A stretch of DNA of 52,094 nucleotides from Hungatella sp. UBA5385 (GCA_002409995.1 DHOR01000026.1:17682-69775), one strand, 5' to 3'. Shown: positions 1 to 8,259, numbered from the stretch's first letter. Notes: generated by a model from the letters alone, not told the origin. Made by a program: numbers and translations.

Positions 1-219
1 ATCACTGATATTAAAGACAATGTCTCATCTATGAATAATGAGATGAACAGTATCAAATTAACTCTTGAAAATGAAACCAACCGTAATATAAAAATTATTG
101 CTGAAGGTCATCTCGATTTATCACGTAAACTCGACGATGCCTTAAAGGTTACAAGCGAAAGAGAAATGTTCTTAATCCGCCTTAACCGTCTTGAAAACGA
201 GATGCGAATAATCAGGTAG
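1..219 (+). CDS. C-terminal part of a coiled-coil hypothetical protein
   Basis: The reading frame is open from base 1 to the TAG at 217-219, so this is the last 72 residues of a gene that begins before the window. An internal ATG at 31 exists, but coding continues upstream of it without a stop. The protein is rich in Glu, Asn, Lys and Leu with heptad-like spacing, which suggests a coiled coil. It ends in a basic tail. I do not recognise a named domain. Similar short Leu/Glu/Asn-rich tails occur in many hypothetical proteins of Firmicutes, so no function is offered. A hairpin with a T-run follows. Confidence 0.6.
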   Translation: MTDIKDNVSSMNNEMNSIKLTLENETNRNIKIIAEGHLDLSRKLDDALKVTSEREMFLIRLNRLENEMRIIR

Positions 220-257
220 AGACGAAACGAAATAGCATAACTGTACATAAAAGACAC

Positions 258-312
258 AAAAGAGTGTAAAGCCTATTGAATTATTAAGGTTCACACTCTT
301 TTTCATTTTTTT
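258..312 (+). terminator. Rho-independent terminator after the partial gene
   Basis: AAAAGAGTGT at 258-267 pairs with ACACTCTTTT at 293-302 (10 bp), followed by a T-rich stretch to 312. It ends the transcript of the partial gene at 1-219. Confidence 0.75.
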
Positions 313-352
313 AGTGTTTACCGATTGTCATTGATACATATATTATTTTTAT

Positions 353-390
353 AATCCTGACCATAACAGCCTGCGGTCAGGATTTTCTAT
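353..390. terminator. Second hairpin, probable terminator
   Basis: AATCCTGACC at 353-362 pairs with GGTCAGGATT at 375-384, with a 12-base loop and a short T-rich end. It lies in the 439-bp gap before the next gene and probably reinforces the terminator at 258-312. Confidence 0.45.
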
Positions 391-658
391 CATATAATAC
401 TTTTCACAGTTATTCTATCCCATCTAAAAACCTCTATCCAAACAACACCACTATACAATTTGCACAAAAAATACCAAAATAAATGTCCATTATAGTGAAA
501 ATGGTTTTTCTTGCACAGTTTAAGGCGAAGGAAACTGTTCTTTATATTAAAGCATCAAGTTGTTATACTAATATTATAAAAAAGTTCCAAAACCAATTAA
601 TATTTTGTACAAATACAACACATCATTCTTAAGACTCGGAAAAGAAAGGAGGGATGTG
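391..658 (+). promoter_or_regulatory. Leader and promoter region of the dga-like operon
   Basis: There is no gene here. An inverted repeat ACAGTTT (515-521) / AAACTGT (532-538) with a 10-base spacer stands just upstream of TATACT (564-569), a possible -10 box with only a weak -35. An AT-rich hairpin possibility (AATATTA/TTAATATT) lies between 570 and 605. The inverted repeat is a candidate operator for the PRD regulator encoded next. The TSS is not certain. Confidence 0.35.
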
Positions 659-2452
659 ATGTTAACTCCAAGAGAATACCAAATTGCTTTTCGAATTTTA
701 TCTGCCAATGCAGGATTGAGAATTAAGGATTTGGCAGCGGAATTTCAGGTGAGCACCCGTTCAGTGCAGTACAGCTTAGATAATGTGAAAGATTTTTTTA
801 AAAAGCGGAATATTAAGTATTGTTCCAGCTCCAGCAAGGGTATTTGGGCTGAAGGAAGTGAGGATGACCGGGATAACGCATTGGAAGAACTTTCCCAGAT
901 GCAGGCAGATGGTCTATATTTTGACCAGGATATGAGAGTTCGCAGGATTTATCTGGAACTGATTTATTCTGGTGAATACGTTACGGCCGGAACGTTTGCT
1001 GAAAAGCTGAAAGTAAGCCGCAGCACAATCTTAAGTGATATGAATCATGGAGAAATGCTTCTTCAGGACAGCGGCCTTACTCTCAGGCGGCGGGCGCACT
1101 GGGGTTACCGGTTAGACGGGCCGGAGCTGGCGCTTCGTACACTTGCTGAAAACTCATTTCAGGAGGAAATATCTGTTTATGATGTTTATATGATCATCAA
1201 CGGGCTAAAGTCGGATATGGCTGATTTAAGCTTCTTACCATTGCCTGAAGAGGCTATGGCTGACTGCTTGATTGCAGGCCGGGAGCTGGTGCGTGCCTTT
1301 CAGGAAAAAGCAGCAGAAATGCAGAAGGAAAATGTGATTACTCTGATGATACGGCTGCTGATTAGTCTGTCACGTGTACGTAAGGGCCATATTGTGGGAG
1401 ATACGGAAAAAGCCACAGATTTATCAGGCTGTTTTCTCTATCCATACTGGGCGGCAGCTTATGAAGCCTGTGGATTACCGGTATTAAAAGATGAACTCGA
1501 TTATATCCAGGGACGGTATCAGGAAAAGAAGTATCCGGTTGATATTGTGGACCTTAGCATGAAATTGGTGGAAAATGTGAGCAAATTAGAGAATTACCCC
1601 TATTATGAAGATAATTCCCTGTACTCACGGCTGTTGATTCACCTGCGCCACTGTTTTTCCAGCGGCAACAAGGGAATGGCTAAAAATCCCTTTCAGGATT
1701 TGGTTATGAGCAACCACGGTCATCTCTACAACAGTGTTCAGACTGTGTGTAAGGAACATATTGATAACGTCTACTTATTAGCCAATGAATCCTTTGTTTC
1801 CTATCTTGTTATGTATTTTTTAGTAGCCCGGCAGAACCTTGAACTGGGGCAAAAATGGAAGGCTGTTTTTGTCTGTGCCACTGGCCATGGAGGAGCTAAA
1901 ATTGTTGCAAGAATGTTGGAATCACAACTGAAACAGATTGAGGTCGTGCAGCATTGTTCCTTAACAGAGGTTGATGAAGTAGTACAAAAGACAAAGCCTG
2001 ATTTCATCATCAGCGTATTCCCCTTAAAAGCAGCAGTTCCTGTAATTGTAGTAGAACCAATCCCAACCAAAGCGGATATATGCGCTATCCAGCGTATTAT
2101 TGATAAAAAGGTTGGAGAAAACCAACTGCTTACAGAGGGAACAACCACTGGCTTTTGGAAATATAGCGAAAATCCTGAGGATATCTCCCAGGAGGTTATT
2201 TTGATCGGTTTAAAAATATACGAAAAACTTATTGATAAAGAATCCTGGAACATTAAACCCGGATTAGAGTTTGCTTTCTTAACCCATGTAATGCTTCTGG
2301 CTAATCGTTATGTATTTGACAATCAGTACAGCCATCAAACGGATTCAGAATCTGTTTTAGATAAGGATATTATAAACCGGCTGGCGGAAATAGGAATTGT
2401 TTTAAATATAGATGAGATTAAGGCATTGACCTATTATCTTATAACTGAATAA
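659..2452 (+). CDS. PRD/EIIB-domain transcriptional regulator (BglG/MtlR-like)
   Basis: A 597-aa regulator whose activity is expected to be set by phosphorylation through the PTS. N-terminal residues about 1-60 form an HTH (LRIKDLAAEFQVSTRSVQYS) and a second HTH lies near 95-120 (VTAGTFAEKLKVSRSTIL). PRD-like helical regions follow (about 200-390). Then comes an EIIB-like domain with the P-loop VCATGHGGAK and candidate phospho-Cys406, and a C-terminal PRD-like stretch with His in LTHVMLLANRY. The end resembles LevR/DgaR, but there is no AAA+ sigma-54 domain. The ATG at 659 is chosen because AAAGGAGGG lies at 645-653; a TTG at 605 in the same frame has no such site. It is the first gene of the operon that runs to 9879, so it probably controls it. 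Its own inducer is unknown. Confidence 0.85.
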   Translation: MLTPREYQIAFRILSANAGLRIKDLAAEFQVSTRSVQYSLDNVKDFFKKRNIKYCSSSSKGIWAEGSEDDRDNALEELSQMQADGLYFDQDMRVRRIYLELIYSGEYVTAGTFAEKLKVSRSTILSDMNHGEMLLQDSGLTLRRRAHWGYRLDGPELALRTLAENSFQEEISVYDVYMIINGLKSDMADLSFLPLPEEAMADCLIAGRELVRAFQEKAAEMQKENVITLMIRLLISLSRVRKGHIVGDTEKATDLSGCFLYPYWAAAYEACGLPVLKDELDYIQGRYQEKKYPVDIVDLSMKLVENVSKLENYPYYEDNSLYSRLLIHLRHCFSSGNKGMAKNPFQDLVMSNHGHLYNSVQTVCKEHIDNVYLLANESFVSYLVMYFLVARQNLELGQKWKAVFVCATGHGGAKIVARMLESQLKQIEVVQHCSLTEVDEVVQKTKPDFIISVFPLKAAVPVIVVEPIPTKADICAIQRIIDKKVGENQLLTEGTTTGFWKYSENPEDISQEVILIGLKIYEKLIDKESWNIKPGLEFAFLTHVMLLANRYVFDNQYSHQTDSESVLDKDIINRLAEIGIVLNIDEIKALTYYLITE

Positions 2453-2469
2453 GGAGGAAAGACAAAATA

Positions 2470-3582
2470 ATGAAAAATGATTCAATGATCATTAAAAATG
2501 CACGTGTAATCAGGCCGGACACAGGAACAATCCAGGACTCTGACCTCTATATCAGGGACGGCAGACTTGTGGAAGATATAACAAATCAGGATGACCGCAT
2601 ACCTGTATTGGATATACATAATTGTTTCGTTGCTCCGGGATTTGTTGATCTGCATACCCATGTATTTAAAGACCACATGAAGGATGCTATAACACCGGAT
2701 GAAGCAGGTATCACGCTGGGGGTTATTACAGTTGTGGATGCCGGAAGTACCGGAATTCGGGATTATCCCATATTTGAACAGGAATTTATAAATAAATCCA
2801 CAACAGATGTCCGTTTTTTCTTAAATATTGCAAGAAAAGGCTTGTGTGATGGACTCAGTGAGCTGGCTGACCCAGAGGATTTAATGACTGCTGATGAGCT
2901 GGATGCATTTATCAAACAGCATGGACAGAGGCTGGCTGGATTAAAGGTACGGATGAGCAGTTCCATAGTGAAGGATCAGGGAATTGCCCCCCTTTTATAT
3001 GGAAGGAAGCTGGCAGATCAATTCGGACTTCCCCTTATGGTTCACATCGGTAACAGACCTCCAGAGCTTGGAGAAGTTTTAAATATTCTGAAACGGGGGG
3101 ATATTGTTACCCACTGCTTTCACGGGAAAAAAGGAGGAATAACGGATTACCCCCACGAATTTAAGAAGGCAGCCAGCCGTGGAGTGCGTTTTGACGTAGG
3201 TCATGGAACAGCCAGTTTCTCCTATCACAAGGTATCAGAGGTGCTTAAACTTCAACCTGTTGATTTTAGTATTTCAACGGATCTCTATGCACCTAATATC
3301 CATAAACCTGTAGGCAGTCTGATGCTTACTATGAGTAAGTTTTTACATATGGGTTATTCAGTTTCGGATTTGGTTCGGAGAGTTACAGTTCTTCCCAGAG
3401 AAATACTCAGGATGGAACCTGTGAATATGAGTCCCGGTGATCCTGCCGATTTAACAGTGTTTAAAATTGTGGAAAAACAGCGGAAGCTGGTGGATTCGGA
3501 AGGGTATGAAATAGACTGTAACCGTTATTTGGAGCCGGTAGCAGCAATTAAACAAGGAAAGAGAGTATGGAACTGTGAATAG
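2470..3582 (+). CDS. Amidohydrolase/deacetylase-family metallohydrolase
   Basis: A 370-aa member of the amidohydrolase superfamily (dihydroorotase/deacetylase branch), cytoplasmic. Metal-binding features are visible: HxH in VDLHTHVF near residue 62, a candidate carboxylated Lys in GLKVRMSS, His in MVHIGNRP and THCFHG, and Asp in ISTDLY. The N and C termini form the usual beta-sandwich (MIIKNARVIRPDTG; SPGDPADLTVF). The start has AAGGAGGAAAG upstream. In dga-like clusters a hydrolase of this family stands beside the ammonia lyase and the aldolase. It could remove an acyl group from an N-acylated amino-sugar acid before deamination, but the substrate is an inference. The gene ends in an overlap with the next GTG start. 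Confidence 0.8.
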   Translation: MKNDSMIIKNARVIRPDTGTIQDSDLYIRDGRLVEDITNQDDRIPVLDIHNCFVAPGFVDLHTHVFKDHMKDAITPDEAGITLGVITVVDAGSTGIRDYPIFEQEFINKSTTDVRFFLNIARKGLCDGLSELADPEDLMTADELDAFIKQHGQRLAGLKVRMSSSIVKDQGIAPLLYGRKLADQFGLPLMVHIGNRPPELGEVLNILKRGDIVTHCFHGKKGGITDYPHEFKKAASRGVRFDVGHGTASFSYHKVSEVLKLQPVDFSISTDLYAPNIHKPVGSLMLTMSKFLHMGYSVSDLVRRVTVLPREILRMEPVNMSPGDPADLTVFKIVEKQRKLVDSEGYEIDCNRYLEPVAAIKQGKRVWNCE

Positions 3583-3922
3583 TAATTTTGAAATAAACGA
3601 AGACCTGCAGAAAATGATAATGGAATGTGCAGACCCCCATAAAGCAGAAGAAGTCATGAAAGAACTGGCAGAGAGTTGTCAGGAAAGGAAACTAATATTT
3701 ACAGATTATCAGTGGAAATCCCTGGTCAATCATATCTGTGCAATGATTATGCGAAGCATAAGCGGTGAAACCATTGATCTGGATATCAGCCTGTTTGATG
3801 AAGTATCAGAGGATTCACTGAATTTATCCATGGATGTGGTAAAGGCAATTGGAGGACGCCTTGCTGATGATGAAATGTATTTGTTGTCAATTCATTTTGA
3901 AAGTGTAAAAGAAAATAATTAA
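3575..3922 (+). CDS. Free-standing PRD-domain protein
   Basis: A 115-aa protein consisting of one PTS regulation domain and nothing else: no HTH and no RNA-binding domain. Conserved PRD positions are visible as LVNHICAMIMRS (His near 49) and YLLSIHFESVK (His near 109). GTG at 3575 overlaps the end of the amidohydrolase gene by 8 bases. I recall such proteins in the EF_0829/AHA_3910 family, which clusters with the same unknown genes in Enterococcus and Aeromonas. A lone PRD could be a phosphorylation-dependent partner of the regulator or of the transporter. That role is inferred. Confidence 0.75.
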   Translation: MNSNFEINEDLQKMIMECADPHKAEEVMKELAESCQERKLIFTDYQWKSLVNHICAMIMRSISGETIDLDISLFDEVSEDSLNLSMDVVKAIGGRLADDEMYLLSIHFESVKENN

Positions 3923-3942
3923 AGAAAAAGGAGAATGGTAAA

Positions 3943-4314
3943 ATGGAACAGGTAGTCGTAGTGATTGGAGATCGTTTAGGAAAAGGACAGAAGGTTGCAA
4001 AAGGTGTGGAGGCCGCAGGCGGCCGCGCAGTCCTCATACCCGGCATAGGCGCTGATATGAAACTTGGTGATGTTATGAAGGCAGAGAATGCTGATATTGG
4101 AATTTCTTTCTGTGGCAGCGGGGGCGCAGGCGCCATTACAGCGCAGTCCAAACACGGATATCCGGCAAAATATGGAATGCGTTCCATAGGGGAAGGTTTA
4201 ACAGCCATTCGGGAAGGCAAAAAGGCACTTGGTTTTGGCTTTATGGATGTGGAAGAATTGGGCAGCAAGCTGACAGAGGAAGTCATTAAATTAAAAGGAG
4301 GGGGAAAACTGTGA
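3943..4314 (+). CDS. SFCGS-family glycine-rich protein
   Basis: A 123-aa soluble protein with the hallmark ISFCGSGGAGA (Cys57) and a conserved-looking His71 in SKHGYPAKYG. The N terminus (VVVVIGDRLGKGQKVAKG) has the look of an alpha/beta nucleotide-binding-like or EIIB-like fold. The family is known as conserved but functionally unassigned. The CGSGG loop is reminiscent of the phospho-Cys loop of PTS EIIB proteins, but it lies mid-protein rather than near residue 10, so this is a hypothesis only. The start has AAGGAG at 3928-3934. The stop overlaps the next gene (GTGA), indicating translational coupling. Confidence 0.8.
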   Translation: MEQVVVVIGDRLGKGQKVAKGVEAAGGRAVLIPGIGADMKLGDVMKAENADIGISFCGSGGAGAITAQSKHGYPAKYGMRSIGEGLTAIREGKKALGFGFMDVEELGSKLTEEVIKLKGGGKL

Positions 4315-4649
4315 AGCCCGTAACAGAAGAACAAGAGATGATTGTCTTAATTGAAGGAGAAGGGGATACAAAGGAGAAGGCGCTTGATGCTGCATTTATG
4401 ACTCTCCGTCATAAGGTAGGCGGTACTCTCCTTCGTATAGAACCTATGAGTGTAGAAGTAATACAGGCACAAAAGAGAGAATATACAGAACGGTTTTTAT
4501 TTCTGTTTTTTCCCAGAATCCGTACCAAATATTACCTGCAGTTGAAGGTCTGTGTAAAGGTTGTTAGCTTTTGTATGGAAAATATAGATTTTAAAGTTAG
4601 CAAAAGCAATTTTAAAACGATCAATGAGGGGGAAAAAATATGCTATTAA
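4311..4649 (+). CDS. DUF4312-family protein
   Basis: A 112-aa protein starting at GTG 4311, with a strong AAAGGAGGGGG just before it and a 4-base overlap with the SFCGS gene. Family features include EGEGDTKEKALDAAF near the N terminus, RIEPMSVEVIQ in the middle and a hydrophobic FLFLFFPR stretch near residue 65. It has a single His (His34, LRHKVGG). The function is unknown; the gene always seems to travel with SFCGS, DUF4311 and DUF4310. It may be the soluble subunit of the proposed transporter. It overlaps the next gene by 10 bases. Confidence 0.75.
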   Translation: MKPVTEEQEMIVLIEGEGDTKEKALDAAFMTLRHKVGGTLLRIEPMSVEVIQAQKREYTERFLFLFFPRIRTKYYLQLKVCVKVVSFCMENIDFKVSKSNFKTINEGEKICY

Positions 4650-5413
4650 TATTATTTAAATCAGTTATTATCGGGGCACTGACAGGATTTGGAGTCGGCG
4701 CAGGGGCCGCCAGAATGTTTCATGCACCGGGAATTCAGGGTATGGGAGCATTTCGTACTCTGGGTGAACTCAATGCATGTGAAGGAGATCCTATTTCCCA
4801 TTTCTCCTTTGGCCTTGGTTTCTTTTTCAATTCATGGGCCTCGGTGGTTGCAGCAGGCGCACTGACTCAGGATATTGACCATCGTGTCATACCCAACTGG
4901 GCAGTTGCTGCATTGATGGTAAAGAATAACAGTGTAGAGGACACTCTCCACAATCCTAAAAAGATGGCAATTGCAGGAGGAATCATCGGCGCTATTGTAG
5001 TGGGATTCCTTAACACAACAGCAACAGCAGTGCCCTCTTCCATTCAGACAGTGGCAGTCTCTGTGCTGGTACCTGCAGCAACTTTGCTGATCAACTATGT
5101 GATGCCAGTAACATTCTGGCTCGCAGCTTTAGATGCAGGGAAACGTTCCGGAGTCTGGGGAACCATCTGGGGTGGTCTGGCACAAGTGATTATGGGCAAC
5201 GCAGTGCCTGGCGTTGTACTTGGAATTCTCATTGGTAAAGGCGTTGACGACGGCGGCTGGAATAAAGTCACGAAAATGCTGCTTATAGCAGTAATAGTGC
5301 TGTTTACCCTTAGTGCCTTTTTCCGTGGAACCGATCTTCAGCTGATCAATCAATTAGGAATGAATACACCCGGTTGGCTTGAGAGCCTTCATGGTATTTT
5401 TGAAATCAATTAG
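4640..5413 (+). CDS. DUF4311-family membrane protein
   Basis: A 257-aa integral membrane protein with roughly six hydrophobic segments, rich in Gly and Ala (LTGFGVGAGAARMFHAPG at the N terminus). A conserved-looking polar segment, ALTQDIDHRVIPNW, lies near residue 80. The family has no assigned function. The position directly before DUF4310, with tight spacing (14 bases), suggests the two form one membrane complex, as EIIC/EIID pairs do in mannose-type PTS. The ATG at 4640 has GAGGGGG upstream. Confidence 0.75.
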   Translation: MLLILFKSVIIGALTGFGVGAGAARMFHAPGIQGMGAFRTLGELNACEGDPISHFSFGLGFFFNSWASVVAAGALTQDIDHRVIPNWAVAALMVKNNSVEDTLHNPKKMAIAGGIIGAIVVGFLNTTATAVPSSIQTVAVSVLVPAATLLINYVMPVTFWLAALDAGKRSGVWGTIWGGLAQVIMGNAVPGVVLGILIGKGVDDGGWNKVTKMLLIAVIVLFTLSAFFRGTDLQLINQLGMNTPGWLESLHGIFEIN

Positions 5414-5427
5414 GAGGTATATATCTT

Positions 5428-6117
5428 ATGACTGATATACAGGTAACAAGTGGCAAAGCCACAGAAAATATTGATAAAAGTAAGAATTTTTGGTATGCAG
5501 ACTGGAGTTTCCCAATCTTTGTGGGAATCCTCAGTGCAGCCATTTTAGCAGGAACTCATATGTATATAACCTATGGAGTGGGCGCTTTCTCTGATGTGGC
5601 AATCATAGCTCTTCTAAAAGCAGGTCTTGAAGACAGCTCCGCTCTGGGTGCAGCCGCAGCTTTTGGCGCCAGCTTTTTGTTTGCGCGTGTTTTAGAGGGG
5701 TCCCTTGTGGGAATTCTGGATATTGGTGGTTCCCTGCAGACAGGAGTTGGGATTGGTGTTCCGGCTCTGATGCTGGCTGTTGGGATTACGGCGCCTTTGG
5801 ATAATTTCTTCCTTTCACTTATCGTAGGCGCTCTCTTAGGAGTTCTCATCGGAGCCGTAGTTGTTACTCTTAAGAAATTTACGGTAGGTAAGGCTAATTC
5901 CACCTTTGGAGCAGATGTTATGATGGGAGCAGGTAACGCTTCAGGCCGTTTTCTTGGTCCGCTGCTTGTTATCACTGCATGCAGCACCTCCATTCCAATC
6001 GGTGTGGGTTCTGTCATTGGCGCAGCAATTTTCTACATGCTTAAAAAGCCTATAGCAGGCGGCGCAATTATCGGAGCTATGCTGTTTGGTGTTTTATTTC
6101 CAGTATCTGCACCATAA
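5428..6117 (+). CDS. DUF4310-family membrane protein
   Basis: A 229-aa membrane protein with about six hydrophobic segments and long Gly/Ala-rich helices (GILDIGGSLQTGVGIGVPAL, near 95-115). It begins with a soluble stretch of about 25 residues. It is the second membrane partner of DUF4311 and, like it, a family of unknown function. TAGGAGGTATAT precedes the start. Its place in the operon corresponds to the membrane EII genes of the dga operon, which is the main reason to suspect a transport role. Confidence 0.75.
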   Translation: MTDIQVTSGKATENIDKSKNFWYADWSFPIFVGILSAAILAGTHMYITYGVGAFSDVAIIALLKAGLEDSSALGAAAAFGASFLFARVLEGSLVGILDIGGSLQTGVGIGVPALMLAVGITAPLDNFFLSLIVGALLGVLIGAVVVTLKKFTVGKANSTFGADVMMGAGNASGRFLGPLLVITACSTSIPIGVGSVIGAAIFYMLKKPIAGGAIIGAMLFGVLFPVSAP

Positions 6118-6133
6118 GAAAGAAGGTTTGAAC

Positions 6134-7240
6134 ATGAGTGTTTATACAGATTTGGGTTTAAAAGAGGTCATCAATGCCAATGGTAAAATGACAATTTTAG
6201 GAGTCAGCGCAGCCAGCGAGACTGTGGCTGAACAGGTGAAGCAGGCACTGAAAGCCTATGTGATTATTGACGATCTTATTGATTATACAGGGAAGGTTAT
6301 TGCAGAAAAAACAGGTGCTGAGTCCGGCTGTCCAACATGCGGGGCAGCCAGCGGCATGGCAATTGCTGTTGCAGCCTGCATTGCAGGAAAAGAGCTTACT
6401 AAGATTGAACAGCTTCCTGACAGCAGGGGATTAGCCAATGAAATCATATTACAAAAAGGCCAGTCCGTAAATTTCGGAGGAAATTTGGCACAGATGATTA
6501 AAGTTGGAGGTGGAATTCCTGTTGAAGTAGGCAGCGCCAACAAGGTGGAGCCGGAACATATTGAAGGAGCGATTACAGATCGTACAGCAGCACTGTTCTA
6601 TGTGAAGAGTCATCATGCTGTCCAGAAAGGGATGCAAAGCATTGAGACTATGGTGCAGATCGCTCATAACCATCATCTACCATTAATCCTGGATGCAGCA
6701 GCAGAGGAGGATTTAAAACGATATATTAAGCTGGGGGCAGACTTGGTGATCTATAGTGGGGCAAAGGCACTGTCAGGACCCACCTCCGGTTTCATTGCAG
6801 GAAAATCCGATCTGATTGCAGCCTGTAAAATGCAGTATAAGGGCATCGGCAGGGCCATGAAGGTTTCAAAGGAAGCCATGGTTGGTTTAATCACTGCACT
6901 GGAGCAATATGATCACAGAGCAATGGATGTGTCCCGGCAGAAGGAAGAGATGGAGAAAGTTTGCAACGCACTTAATCAGGTGAAGGGCCTTACCTGCTAT
7001 GTTGCGCAAGATGAGTCAGGCAGGGAAATCTTCCGTGCAGAAATAAAGGTTGATTCCAGGATCGCAGGTCTTACAGCAGTAGAGCTTGAGAGGCAGCTTA
7101 GAATGGGCAATCCTGCCATCTACCTTAGAAGCTATTACAGCAATCAGGGGCTCCTGTCCATAGATCCCAGGCCTCTTTTAGAGGGACAGGCTGATACGAT
7201 TATTGCTGAGATAAAACGCTGTTTGAATGGAGGATTATAA
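6134..7240 (+). CDS. dgaE: DgaE-family PLP-dependent ammonia lyase
   Basis: A 368-aa fold-type I PLP enzyme of the SelA-like/DgaE group. Salmonella DgaE converts D-glucosaminate-6-phosphate to 2-keto-3-deoxygluconate-6-phosphate and ammonia. The predicted PLP lysine is Lys211 in YSGAKALSG; ESGCPTCGAASG near 60-70 contains a Cys pair and Gly turn typical of the group. The ATG at 6134 is preferred (AAGAAGG upstream); an in-frame ATG at 6086 lies inside the DUF4310 gene. It acts with the aldolase gene that follows 1 bp later. The exact substrate of this copy is not proven. Confidence 0.85.
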   Translation: MSVYTDLGLKEVINANGKMTILGVSAASETVAEQVKQALKAYVIIDDLIDYTGKVIAEKTGAESGCPTCGAASGMAIAVAACIAGKELTKIEQLPDSRGLANEIILQKGQSVNFGGNLAQMIKVGGGIPVEVGSANKVEPEHIEGAITDRTAALFYVKSHHAVQKGMQSIETMVQIAHNHHLPLILDAAAEEDLKRYIKLGADLVIYSGAKALSGPTSGFIAGKSDLIAACKMQYKGIGRAMKVSKEAMVGLITALEQYDHRAMDVSRQKEEMEKVCNALNQVKGLTCYVAQDESGREIFRAEIKVDSRIAGLTAVELERQLRMGNPAIYLRSYYSNQGLLSIDPRPLLEGQADTIIAEIKRCLNGGL

Positions 7241-7241
7241 G

Positions 7242-7955
7242 ATGTCTGTAAATGTATATTTTAATGTTCTGGCAAAGGATTTAGAGAATGCAATTGAGAT
7301 AAGCCGCTTTGCCCCAGACCGCACCCTTGTAGGTATTATGGTTAAGAATTATGCAACGGATGACGAAGCGGTTACAATGGTAGAAGCTTTTAAGGAACAT
7401 GGGATACTGCCCTCTGTAGGGCTTGGCGCCGGAGATCCGGCTATGTGGAAGCGGGTGGCTGATGTATCAGTGAGAAGCTGTCCATTTCACATCAATCAGG
7501 TATATCCTGCAGCAGGCTATACCATGGGACGTCTTATGGAAGTTCACAAGGGAACATTCATTGTCAACTCTTTATTAGAACCATCAGGCCGGCCGGGAAT
7601 GGTTTATGCTGCCACAGGGCCTTTGAGCAGGGAGAACCGGGAACCAATTAAAGCCGCCACTGCAGCCCGTATGATGGCTGATATCGGACTGCCTTCCGTG
7701 AAATTTTATCCAATAGGCGGGTTAACAAAAATGGATGAATTAAAAGCAATGGTTCGGGCTGCTGTTGAGGCAGGAATCAGCATTTTTGAGCCAACTGGCG
7801 GTATTGATATGGAAAATGTTCATGAGATAGTTCAGGCATGTATTGATGGCGGAGCCACAACCGTCATTCCTCATCTATACACTTCATTGGTTGACAAGGC
7901 AACAGGAAAAACCAGACCTGAATATTTAAAAGAGCTGGCAGCTATGAAATGGTAG
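7242..7955 (+). CDS. dgaF: KDGP aldolase-family protein (DgaF-like)
   Basis: A 237-aa TIM-barrel aldolase. In the dga pathway it cleaves 2-keto-3-deoxygluconate-6-phosphate to pyruvate and glyceraldehyde-3-phosphate. Recognisable parts are GIMVKNYAT near 35, KFYPIGGLTKMDEL near 155 (Lys a candidate Schiff-base residue) and EPTGGIDMENV near 185. The ATG at 7242 has GGAGG at 7229-7233; the stop of dgaE lies between them, so the genes are coupled. It is the last metabolic gene before the PTS phosphocarrier genes. Confidence 0.85.
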   Translation: MSVNVYFNVLAKDLENAIEISRFAPDRTLVGIMVKNYATDDEAVTMVEAFKEHGILPSVGLGAGDPAMWKRVADVSVRSCPFHINQVYPAAGYTMGRLMEVHKGTFIVNSLLEPSGRPGMVYAATGPLSRENREPIKAATAARMMADIGLPSVKFYPIGGLTKMDELKAMVRAAVEAGISIFEPTGGIDMENVHEIVQACIDGGATTVIPHLYTSLVDKATGKTRPEYLKELAAMKW

Positions 7956-7982
7956 AGTGCTGTAGAATTGGAGGTACATAAT

Positions 7983-8240
7983 ATGAAAACAATATCTTAC
8001 ATAATAACAGATGAACTGGGGATTCATGCAAGACCGGCCGGCATGATTGCGAAACTGGCAAAAGGCTATAAAAGCGAAATTAAGATTGGCACTTCGAATA
8101 AAATGGCTGATGCATCCAGAGTCATAGGAATCATGAGTCTTTGCATGAAGCAGGGAGATGAAATCATAGTAACTGTGGATGGGGAAGATGAAGGGGAGGC
8201 AGCCGAAGCAATCAGCGCATTACTGAAAGATAATTTGTGA
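7983..8240 (+). CDS. HPr-family phosphocarrier protein, Ser46 absent
   Basis: An 85-aa HPr homologue. The phosphorylation site His15 lies in GIHARPAG, followed by MIAKLAKGYK. In an ungapped alignment with B. subtilis HPr, the HPr kinase site Ser46 is replaced by Arg (ADASRVIG; Ser45 is the neighbour), while Gly49 and MSL are kept. This copy should therefore accept phosphate from enzyme I but not serve in CcpA-type repression through Ser46. The ATG at 7983 has GGAGG at 7970-7974. It is followed 19 bp later by an enzyme I gene, which makes a dedicated phosphorelay for this operon. Confidence 0.9.
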   Translation: MKTISYIITDELGIHARPAGMIAKLAKGYKSEIKIGTSNKMADASRVIGIMSLCMKQGDEIIVTVDGEDEGEAAEAISALLKDNL

Positions 8241-8259
8241 AAGGCAGGTTTGATTTGCA

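Noticed and set aside
503..514. Possible sigma-54 promoter before the dga-like operon (GG...TTGC)
   Set aside because: GG and GC are 8 bases apart, not the required 10, and the local regulator has no AAA+ domain.
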